Positions 41,988 to 53,900 of a stretch of DNA of 64,000 nt are shown here, piece after piece. This DNA is from Nematostella vectensis (Eukaryota; Cnidaria; Anthozoa; Actiniaria; Edwardsiidae): positions 3,768,001 to 3,832,000 of the forward strand of contig NC_064034.1 of assembly GCF_932526225.1 (NCBI RefSeq), in the 5' to 3' direction. The notes under the pieces were generated by a model. It made no database searches and was not told the origin of the DNA. It saw nothing but the letters and a program-made list of their open reading frames with translations. Numbering within the stretch: the stretch's first letter is position 1; each line of letters begins with the position of its first letter. Position numbers and translations under genes: made by a program.

Positions 41988-44900
41988 ATGGACGTGGATC
42001 AGTTTTTGACGTCTGTTTTCCCTTCGAAGGAGCGAGATGAAATAGCAACGCCAAGGTACAGATCCCCGAGTGCAAATCTTATTAAATAACCAGTCAGCTT
42101 CGTTCTATCATGCGTTCTATTCATCAATCAAAATATCAGTATTATTCGTTTGTTATTGTTTATTACTTATCTTAAATTAGGGATTTTATTACCGAGCTTA
42201 TGATGACCTGTTTTTGTGATGTGATGCCGTCGTTTTAGCGAAAAAGCAATAATCTTTGTTAAGGATTAATTTTCTATCTTCTTGTTACATAGGAGATTGT
42301 TGGAATACAGCAGTTTGCAAGAGCACATCGACGATATTTTGTCAAAATATGAGGAAAAACCAAAAGCAGGTAGTGTAGTATCCAAGAGATTGTACTTTAT
42401 GTACTTACTTACCTCAAGACAAATTGACGTGATAACTTTATAAATAAACCAAAGGTATCGCAAAAATATATTTGTGATATGCATGATCTTTCCATCTATC
42501 CCTTTCTTTTCCACCTCGATCATGTACGGGCGATACAGTAACCTTAGTACTTATAGTTTACTAGTGATTATTTATAATTTGATTATTGTGTTATGTTTTA
42601 TCTTGCTATTTCTCCCTTGTTTGTTATTGCTTCAAAGCAAATGTTGTGTCTATACAATTTACAAGTAATGTTTTATCTTGCTATTTCTCCCTTGTTTGTT
42701 ATTGCTTCAAAGCAAATGTTGTGTCTATACAATTTACACGTAATGTTTATGCATTGTCTTGTATCTGTACCCTTTTAACGCAATGTATATGAAATGTCTA
42801 CCCTTAAGGTTATTTCCTCGAATTGCACTGCGCACCCCTTCTGCGCAAAGTGGCACGTGCTGTTTGTTCAAATTTTCCGGTATTAAGTGCGCGTGCGCGC
42901 CACAGTTGTACAAGAAAACACAGCAAAAGGCGCGCGTTTTTTACTTAAAATTGCGTTGACAGAAAAACGAAGTCGGTTACCCCATTTTTTATTTGCTCAA
43001 ATAGTTAATATATACGGAAAAATGATATACTGAAAGAAGAAAAAAGTTGGGTTGTAGAAGTTTTGTTATTTCTCTTAAAAGCTGTAAAAATACTTCAAAA
43101 TGGCTCTTTTTACCGTATGAATAGTGGCGAAAACAATGTCTTTTAGTGCGATCTCTATAAATGTGATTTATTTTGAACATTAGCTACTACAGGTTATTGT
43201 TTAGGAGATCGGATTTTGGCAGCTCGACAAACAGAACTTAGTTTTCTAAAGAATATAGGCACTCTTTTTGAAAACTAAGAGTTGGGATTTTTCCTTGCGT
43301 GATCAGTAAAAACGCATCAACTCTACGCCCCTCTGTTGTGAAAACGAGGTCGGTACCCCCATTTTTTATTACATTTTTTAAAAGCCCTTAACTTCAATAT
43401 TGTTTATGCCATGTTTTAAAAAATTCTGGGTTGTGGAACTATTTAGAGGGAATTACCTTAACTCACCCTAGTTTAAAAAAAAAGAGAAGAATAGAAAAAT
43501 CAAAGGCAGCTGGTGTGCCATTGTTAAACGATTTCCTTTTCCATCTTGACTATTGGGACTGCTATTGGTGAATTTAGTTCCAAAATGTATGCAAACACAT
43601 CATGACACCTAGTTACAGGAGGGGATTACTAAGAGAAGCTGATATAACATTTAGAAGTTTGCCCGAAACAAGGTGAAGATCACTACACTCAGTATCAATG
43701 TCCTGGATCTGCCTTTGTTTATACTGGAATATTTGTTTTCTAGTTTTGGATCCTGAGCAAAGGGCCATTACAGATGGAAGGATTGGTCCAGAGGTGGTAA
43801 AGATTGATAGAAGTAGTTTGTGTGGATCAATGAACATCAAGGATGCCACTGAGGTTTGCTATCAGCATTTTAACTGTTCATACCAAGTCTAAGTTTGTTT
43901 TCCTTTTTTTTTCTGAGTAATGATTTATTTTTAAAGGAAATGAAATCCTGTTTTCGTAGGTTAAATCGCAATGATTACATCACCAAACAATACTTGATCA
44001 CAAAAGTATCCCCATGAGAATTTGGTTGATTTGGAAGTTTGTTTTCTTTTACAGCTTGAAAGCCAAAGTAATTTCAGCAGTGCCAGGGCAAATATTTGTG
44101 TCTGCAAGGGTAAGTAGCTAGGGGTGTGGGGAGGGGCAAGAAGTAAGGGGAGGTAAGGGCCGGCAATCTAAGTTTGACTCATGCATGTCTGTTTGCAGGA
44201 AAGTGGATGTATGAGATTCTTCTTGGCTCCAAAGGCATCATGCAGCTGGGATGGGCGACCCTGGGGTGCAAGTTCACAAATGAGGTACAGTTTTGGGAAA
44301 TTGATACTACACAATAAACATAAGATTGTTTCAAGATGTTTTGAATTTATTTGAAATCTTTTTTTTGGTATCATGATAAGGTTTATATCTTGATTGTAAT
44401 GGTAATAAGTTATTGTTTTTTTTATATGCCTGATAGGTTTTTGTCTTGTTCTTGTATCCCTTATAGGTTATTGTCTTTTTTCTTGTTTCTCCAGGAAGGA
44501 GTTGGTGATACTGCAGATTCATTTGCATATGATGGTCACAGAGTGAGGAAATGGAATGTTTCCACTGCAAAATATGGAGAGGTACATACCACAGACTTAA
44601 CTCTATGAGCAGCCACTCTTGTAGTGTAAGGGACTAGCTTGTCCATGACTGCACATATGAAATGCCAAACACAGTCAGACTGAACCCCCTTCATGCTTTA
44701 TTGTTTTATTTTTATGTGCTTATTTAATATGAACTGTGGTATGTTGTATCAGTTTAAGCTTTTATTGTTTCAAGGAATGGATGGCAGGGGATGTCATTGG
44801 CTGTGCTATCGATTTGGATGAGGGAACCATAAGTTATAGTAGGTTTGTACTGCTTTTGATTTGTTATTAGACAATTATTAACAACGTTTTTCAAACAATA

Positions 44901-47900
44901 TATTAACATTAATTAATAAATTTAATTAGTAAATTTAAGTCACAAATAGCCTTATTATGGAAAGGTAAGGTATACTAGCACCCCTTTTATACTCATTTAT
45001 ATAAATGTATCATTTAAAATGTATACATTTATCTTGTAACCTTTTCCACAGCCAACTCTATGGACAAAAAAGGCTCTCAGCGAAAAAAAAAAAGCTCTGA
45101 GAGGGTTTTGGGTTTACTGTGATTCTGTTTCTCTGGAACATGTGGGAGGGGATCGAGAAGTGTAGGATGGGAGGGATAGGATTGCTGGCTGGGTACAGTG
45201 TCAAATGGTTTGGGTATGTTGCCTCAGAGAACACACAATGTTTGTGATATGTTCATTGTATTTTTGTAATTTTTGTCTCCTACAGAAATGGGAAGCACCT
45301 TGGTGTGGCTTTTGACAATGTTCGGTTTGGCCCTGGCTTTGCTTATTTCCCTGCTGTCAGCCTGTCTTATGGAGAGTCTTGTCATCTCAACTTTGGTGCC
45401 TACCCATTCAAGTATCCTAAGAAATGTCAACGATGGATTTCATGGCTTTTGACACATCAGGGCCCCTCAAAACAGCATTAAACTGATTGGGAATTATTAC
45501 AGCATAGCTACTTCTGGGCCTCTCAAGAGCATTGAATGATTTTATGATATACAGTATAATAGAAAATTATGTGGAAGCTGTCAGTTACTTCATTCCCAAA
45601 GAAATACATATAGTATATTGATAAGTGTTAGGCCCATCTTAATTAAATTATGTTAAGTGCACTAAAATATAACAAACTTCTATAACACTTAACAATGCAC
45701 CAAGATTTCCAATGGAATACATGAATCCTATGCAGGACCCACCACTCTCTGACGTTGCCAAGGGAACTGAACTTACTGATTGTTTGGAAAGACTCTTTCC
45801 TGCTGTATGTACAATTATGCTATTGTTGTTGAATGTTGTATTCTTTTCAATCCTCTACTTATTATAGCGAGTGTACTACAATGGCTAGTCATGTCCTTAC
45901 AGTATCCAATGTCTCCTGAAGGGAGATAAATATATAAATCATAGCAGAAGTTAAATTAATGATTTTAGCTTCCCTCTTTTTTTGGGTCCAGTTCAATGGG
46001 GGACTATTGACCCATTTGGATTACAAGTAGCTCATAGGTATTTTATTAAACAGCCTGACAGGATAGCTAAGCTCCCACCTGCTCTACACTGCAAGTCTAA
46101 CGTCCTGTCGTTACTCACTACTTCTCATGTGTTCGAGAAGCTTGGACCACTTTTGGTGAGTTGCCTTATATATAGCAGTTCAGATAAAACACTGTTCATT
46201 TGTGAGTAGTGTGGTGATCAGTGACATACAGAGATTGTACTGTTAGCAGTTCAGATAGGACACCATTAATTTGTGAGCAGTGTGGTAAATAGTGACAGAT
46301 TGGGATTGTACTGTCTTATATAGAAGTCCAATGTAGGACACCATTTATTGGTAGCATGGTGCATAGTGACATACAATGACATGGTACAGATAGAGCACCA
46401 TTTATTATAAATTTAGCTTTAAGGCTGAAATCGTATTAAAAATTTGCTGTCAATCTTTTCCTTTTATACCTTAATAACCATACAGTCATTGGTGTACAGC
46501 AGATGCTACAAGTACAAGTACACAAAACCTACATGCTCATGTCACATGAGAACAAGTGATCCTAACCAGTCTTCTCTATATTTGGTAGACAAAAGGCTAT
46601 GTTGTGGAGAAAGTCCTGCTGCCATACCTTCTTAGGTCATGCTCAGATTGTGAACCACTTGCTGATCAGCCTGGTGTCACTAACACTCTTGATCTGATGT
46701 GGGCGTGTATGGAGGTAAGACAGTTGGTCCATCATAGTGGTTATTAGAAAGGAGTGCTGAACCCTGCTGTAGCTAAGTGAGGGAGAAGGGGATACCCCTT
46801 TCCCCACTGGCGTTCTTAACTCTAGTACAGACAGACCCCTTTCCCCTGGCGTTCTTAGCTCTAGTACAGACAGACCCCTTTCCCCACTGGCGTTCTTAGC
46901 TCTAGTACAGACAGACCCCTTTCCCCATTGGCGTTCTTAACTCTAGTACAGACAGACCCCTTTCCCCACTGGCGTTCTTAGCTCTAGTACAGACAGACCC
47001 CTTTCCCCACTGGCGTTCTTAGCTCTAGTACAGACAGACCCCTTTCCCCACTGGCGTTCTTAACTCTAGTACAGACAGACCCCTTTCCCCATTGGCGTTC
47101 TTAGCTCTAGTACAGACAGACTCCTTTCCCCACTGGCGTTCTTAACTCTAGTACAGACAGACCCCTTTCCCCACTGGCGTTCTTAGCTCTAGTACAGACA
47201 GACCCCTTTCCCCACTGGCGTTCTTAGCTCTAGTACAGACAGACCCCTAATCCCCACTGGCGTTCTTAGCTCTAGTACAGACAGACCCCTTTCCCCACTG
47301 GCGTTCTTAACTCTAGTACAGACAGAGCTTAAAAACATGCTTGAAAGAGATGTGATTGTTTATTGTTTACTCATATTGAAGGATTTTGAGCTTGAGCCAT
47401 GCTTGGAGCATCTCTTGTTTGCTTTGATCAAAGCTTATTGGTACCAGCCTGTCACCATGGATTTCAAAACACAGGTAAACAATGTCTAATGTAAGAATAA
47501 AATATGATATGCTGTACACTTTGTCTGGAAAAAGAAAAAGAATAAAATATGATATTCCGTTCACTTTGTCTGGAGAAAGATAAGGGTCAATGATATGTAT
47601 TTCTGCCTGATTCTGTCTTTCGTCTGTAGAGCTTTCTCCACAATCTACTGAATGTTAATCAACTCTTGTTTTGATTAAATTGATAGACACATTGCTTAAA
47701 GCTAGCCCTGAGCATTCTCAAGCACAATATGACAAGACATGCCTTGATACAGTGTAAAATATATCCTTTTCTAAGACAGAAGACATATAACTTTGCATTC
47801 TGAATGGTTGGCAATTGCTGCTATGATGGCAGAACTGTTTAGGCATGACAAAAAAACATGACATGACACTTCAAATAAGCCCATTTCACATCTAATAAGG

Positions 47901-50900
47901 TGGAGTAATAGCAAACAATATATCAAATAGGACTTTTTTTTTAAATTGATGCGACTTATTATAAAGTGTCTTGAAATTCGAGCTTTTCGTCCCTGAACCC
48001 ATATATATTGCAAGTATGACCAAGAGGAAAAAAATCTTAAGGTTATTTTGTGTTCATTTTGGCCTCACATTATTTGATTTTTTACAGAATACAAGGAACC
48101 GATGGCCATGTCTCTATTTCAAATGTGCATTTTCCAGGTTTTTTGTCATGTCGTTTTGTTACTATTTATTGTAAAAATCCTTGACATAATTCACATTCCC
48201 ACAGAAATTTAGTTACTTTATGCATATACGTCCCCCAGATGACAATATCTTGAATTCTGCTTTTCCTGTTGTGTGGTGGGAAAGTGACGATGTAAGTAAA
48301 AATCGGTTATGAAAATATATGCATTTGTTAAATTACAACTAAATTAAAGCCAATTTTCTTGTCCAGGTAAATTCTTGTCCAAGTGAGAGTGACAAAGTTG
48401 AATACATGGGAACTAGCCAAAGCCTCAAAGACAAAGTTGAAGGTATTCTATATTTTATTTTCATCTCACCAACACCGCGGCAGAACGACTGCGCATGCGC
48501 GAGACAAGAGTCATTCAAAATGGCAGACGAAACACAAGTTTCCCAAAGCTGTTACAATAAACACAAACGTTTGGCTCAAAATGGACTTAACGGGAGCAAA
48601 AAATTACACATACACCAAGAAAATGTACTCGTGTTTAGGTTCCAGGAAGATTTTTTGCTGGATCAAGGGTAAAATCCTCAAGTTTGACGGCGTTTGTGGG
48701 ATTTGCTGGCACGCGAAACTCAAAAGTTCTACTGCTGCCGTGAAAACGAGACAAATGTCAGGGAGCAAACATCAAATGTGGGCGAGATTAGTTTCTTTAT
48801 ATTCCTGAGGAATTCTTCCAAGTCAGCCTTGGGACTCATTCCGATCATCGCTCCAAAGTTATGGCCGTGTGCATAGTGTAGATGGCTATCTAGAACATAG
48901 ATCTTTGAATCGTGTCCGACGAGAGATATTGTCATTCCATTAGCTATGACTATTGCTGCTAAGTTCTGGTCGCGATCAAGCCTTTGCAGATAAAATGCAA
49001 GTGAACTTTGAGGAACCTGTGGATTAGCTGATGTAATTGACAGATCGAGAGTGTCTTCAAGAGAAACAGTCCCAATGACTGAATCTAGATGTGGTTTTGC
49101 CTCAACAACACTAAAGAATGGAGACCCGCAACCATTTGTCACAGTGTCATATATGCTGTTGCCACGAACAATTGCAGATAACATCATTGAAAGCCAATGA
49201 GGGTTTATGGGAGGACCACGGCTGAGCTGTATACTGGTTCGGTTTGCAGAAGTGATATATGAATAGGCCAAAATTAGTGAGATAAAAGTACATGCATTAG
49301 ATCCATTTCTTCCAAGTAGAGTTGATTGAGATATGTAAGGAGGAAAGAACCAAAATGTAGATGAACCAACTGGATGAGTGGTAACTTGGATGTCAATTGC
49401 CTGTAAAGGTGCAGCCTGGTGATTGGGAACATTGTGTCGCAGTTGTGGTTGTGCAACAACAAATGAATTTAACTCCCTGTCAATGTGGGATTCCCATTGT
49501 GCAGAGTCATAGTATTCAGGGTCACAATTTCTTTTTGACATTAATGCTGTCATTCTCATCATTACTACCAGGTTCTTGATTGCTTTGTGGGGTTCTAGTA
49601 GATTTTGCTGTTGGTTTCAACAAGCTTTCATTAAATGCTGAACAGATTTCTGCAATTTTTTCAGCAAGGTGAGGGGAACAGATTGGACACTGGTCTCCAG
49701 CTTCTTCTAAATAAAAATTGTGAAATGTGTGAAAACAGTTAAGGCGATTGACATTGGTTGTTGATAATTGCGTGCAGTTTTTGTAGTCACAGATTAATTT
49801 AGGATCAGGTATTGTGGAAGGGTCTTCTTTTACAATTGAGTAGCCAAGGGGCATTGCTTTTGAAGTAATGGTGGTGTCAAAGGTAGGAAGAAAAAATTTC
49901 ATGTCTCCTTTAGGCTGCCCTCTTGCATTTGTTTCTTGTGGAACCTTAAATGTAAAAAAAAAAATAGACACAATTGTTAGTCATGAAAAAGAAAATAAGT
50001 TGAGGCTATGATCAAGTGCTCGACTAATCATTATTATTACTTCCCTGCATAAAAAAACATTGTTCAGGCACTGCACTGCACCAAGGTAATAAAAAATTAC
50101 TTATGGATGGATGGATGTCTGCTATACCTGCTTTGCTTTTCCCAGATTTTGACCAACTTGCTTGATGATTTTCAGTAATGCATTAGCAGCTGTACCAGTC
50201 ACCAAACTTAGGTCTTTTTCAGAATAACCTCTACTGTATGGTGTTGTTAAATAGTTATGAAAGAGCTGTTCTGTCTTTGATGCAGCAAATGACAGGGCTT
50301 TGTCCCTAATTTGACTAGCACTGTCATAAATTGAAATGAAGCTGCGTAGCACACTATGCCAGATTTCAACTTTCTTTTCAGTTATTAGAGCCATCCATTT
50401 CTTTTTAAGTTCATGGTACTGTGAAAAATGTTGTTTGTGAAAAGAAAAGTCACTAAGCATCGAGAGTGTTGATCTGTCATAATGATGCCTTTTCCAGATT
50501 ATAAACAGTAGAGATAACTTTAACATCATTGTTATATATGATTCCATGTCTCCAGACCTGAATGTAACAGGATAGTGGAAGAATGATATGGGGACCACCT
50601 CATCTAAAAGAAACAGAATGGAAGCATACTCTATGTCTTTGCAGAGCTTGAATTTTAGTAGAACTTTATCACGTAATTTGCCCCACGCCAGAAAAACAGC
50701 AGTTATTACCAGGCTGACGCGAAAAGGCTTTGGCTTGTTGGGTAAGTCAGATCCAAATGTCTCTTTGTATACTTTTTTAAATAAGAAGTCATAAATTGTT
50801 ACAACATCTTCTTGTAGATTCAGGAAAACATGAAATGGGCCCTGCTCTGGGATGACTGATAGGAAACTGGCATCTGCATTGACTTCTTGAGCAATGAGTT

Positions 50901-53900
50901 TCTTTTGATAAAACCAAGTTGGCCAGTCCCCGGGTGCTGGTACTACAAATTTTTTCAAGTAATGTTCCAGTTGTGGACAGCACAGGAATATGTGATCAAT
51001 GGCTGATTTATAGTCCTCCATACTTTTCAAAGATTGCTCAAACTCATCTATTAAATTAGTAGACTCAAGGGTACAGAGCTCATCGTGCGACAACCCAGAA
51101 TAGACCCTACAAAAAAAGAAAAAATGATAATTTGGCATATTTAATGTTCCATATTTGTTTTTGTTTTTATTTTACTCTACTCCTTTTTTTGTAATAGCAC
51201 TCACTAAACAAAAGTAAAATTGATATTAATCATTATGTATATGGCTTTCACAAACTAATGTAAGAGGTACATATTTATTGGGTGGTAGGTCCATATAGGG
51301 GAATAAAGTATTGTGCCTGGAAAAATATTTAGGAAGTGTCAATATTAAAACATTTTTTAAGAAGAGAAAACAGTATTTTTCTTAATATATGGATTGCTGA
51401 CCTTTAAATAACTACATTAAAATCCATAGAATACCTCAATTCCTTTAGTTGTTGTTGGATGTATTGGTGAAATGCATTCATGGTGATTTGTTTCCAAGTA
51501 CATTCTTGATAACACTGGTCTTTGAAACAACTCTTTTATGTAGTCTAGAACAATTCCTCCTCTGCAAATTTTATTTTCATTCCCTATCTTCACAATCACT
51601 CGGCTGTGTCTTGTATCTCTCTAGGAATAGGAACAGCAGGAATTGAAGGATGGATGTCCAGTAGGCCACTAGCCATGTGCGTAGCTAATGATAGCTTCAG
51701 ATTTGTTGGTAGTCTAACAGTCAAAATATTATGGAAGTCATCCAACAGTTGTACAATTAGGAATCCTTTCTGAAAATTTTAAAGAAAGTTAAGCATCAGT
51801 TATCCCACTGGCTTGTTTAAATTGAAATGGTTCTTGCTTATTCTCAAGTATTGTTCTTATTATTCTCTTATTCACTATTTACTAAAATAAAAATTTGTAC
51901 CACACTAATCTCACCTCTGTTGCCAGGATAACCTTTCTCATCAGTATGTCTGGATATTTTGTTATTAGTGCTTTCTTGTGAGAATCAATATTTCTAGGAC
52001 TTGTACTGAAACCAAGTATCCTTCCTGAATTGATTGCTGTCCTAGAAGCAACATGATGTTGTAGGAATAGCCCTTCATCCTTTTGTAGGGTGGAAGTTTT
52101 CTGAGACCTGGTAAAATAAATTTGTGTCATTTAAAATAGAACAAAACACTAGTGTTCTGGTGCAGCTTGTATACATTGAATTATAGTATAAAGCATGATA
52201 TTGAACATACCTAGGCCCAATTATGAAACTGGAGCAGATAGAAAGGGGGAGCTTATTACAAAATTTAGCCACTAGAGGGATTTTAGAAAGGAAAGTAATT
52301 GGAGGTTAGGGAGGTGGGTCTTAATGGAGCATTTAGGGTACCTGAAATATGCCAGTGTGTGAAGGAGAACAACAGTTCTTTGCTCCTGTACAGCTTGATG
52401 TTCATCTGAGAGTCTGGAGTCCTCCCTTGTTATTGAACTTAAAAGCATTTCAAACAGACCTGGAGAGTGTTTTTGTGTGAACGCTTTCATTGCTGCTGGC
52501 TCATATAATGGAGCTTCACTACTGAGGGCATGATGGTATAGAGCCATCTGAAATTGTTGCACTAGTTGGCCCAGTGAATTACCTGTTGATAGCAATGACA
52601 ATAAATTATTGAATAAATTATTCGAAGTTTTAGTTGGGCTTGATCCATCACTGGGGTTGAACACTGATCAGCCACATCGGTGCTGATCGATAAAGCTATT
52701 ATAAATAATAGAGCATGCAGATATATTCGATCATACAGCTGTACCTTCATCCAATTCATCCAATTCCTTGATTGTTGTCTTTATTTGGTCCCATACTTGA
52801 CTATCCATTAACACGTTGCCATTTGGGGCAATTTTGATGGTACCTAGGGGAGTTTGCAGCTCTTTCCATGTTTCCAGGAGATGAATGTCACATATGTCTG
52901 CTAGAGCTTCAAGTCTTGAAAACAGCCTTCCAAATTGTTGCTTTGTTTGATCCAGTTGGGATATGGTAGGTGCTGACATAGATATATCTTGCATACTTTC
53001 ATGGAGGTGTAGAATAGGGGATCCCTTAAACTGAAATATCTGAAATTTACAAAACAGTCAAAATGGAAAACAAAATAAGAATAAACAAACTATCTAAAAT
53101 AAATAACAATAATTAGCAAAATGTATCATCTTTTGGGGTGCAGGTTTTCTGTTGTGGGTGGGTCAAATGGGGAGGGGTCATACCTGTTTTCTAAATTATT
53201 GTTAAGGGGGAGTCAAAGGTTTTCTATTAGATATTAGGGGAGGGTCCAAAGATATTTCTGAAAAATTGCCTTAAATATCCCAGCCCACCCCAGCTCCTCA
53301 ATAATAAAATGTTTCTTGTCTTATTCTATTCCACCTATTCTAAATTAAGGAATTCCTTTCATTCTCTCATAGAAAAGTAATATTTTTATATGAATTGGCT
53401 TGGTGGAAAAAAACTTGTCAAAAAGCTTATTTGTCAGAATTTTTACAAATTGTAAAAAAAATATTTCTTTTTCAACAAATGCAAAAATATTGTTTGCACT
53501 ACTACTTCTCAATAATTGATAAAGTATTTTTTCCCACAAAAACAAAAAAAAGGCTGAATTTTATAGATAATTTGTGTGTTTCTTCAGAATGTACAAATAA
53601 ACAAACCTTTTGTAGTTGTTGTTCTGTGCTGATGGCGGATGTACTACTATTTGCTTTTTCCTAATAAAAAGAACGAAAGAATGTTCAAGCCTTTTCTATG
53701 TACTTGTTTTTATATTTTGTTAAACAGATTGAAAATACAGGAAGAAATACATAGCAATTTACAGCGAAGAGGCACTGCAGAGGAGTGGTTGTTTTCCCGA
53801 ATAAAAATATACACTTACCTCGACTGGTTTTCTACTTGTTTGAGGACGGCTTTCAAATTTCTTATAGGCGAGCAACTTGCACCGGTAACACCACCGAGTA

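Noticed and set aside
48383-48808. 141-codon frame on the + strand after RNF123 exon 16
   Set aside because: It starts in the exon in the wrong frame and runs into transposon sequence antisense to the protease-like exon.
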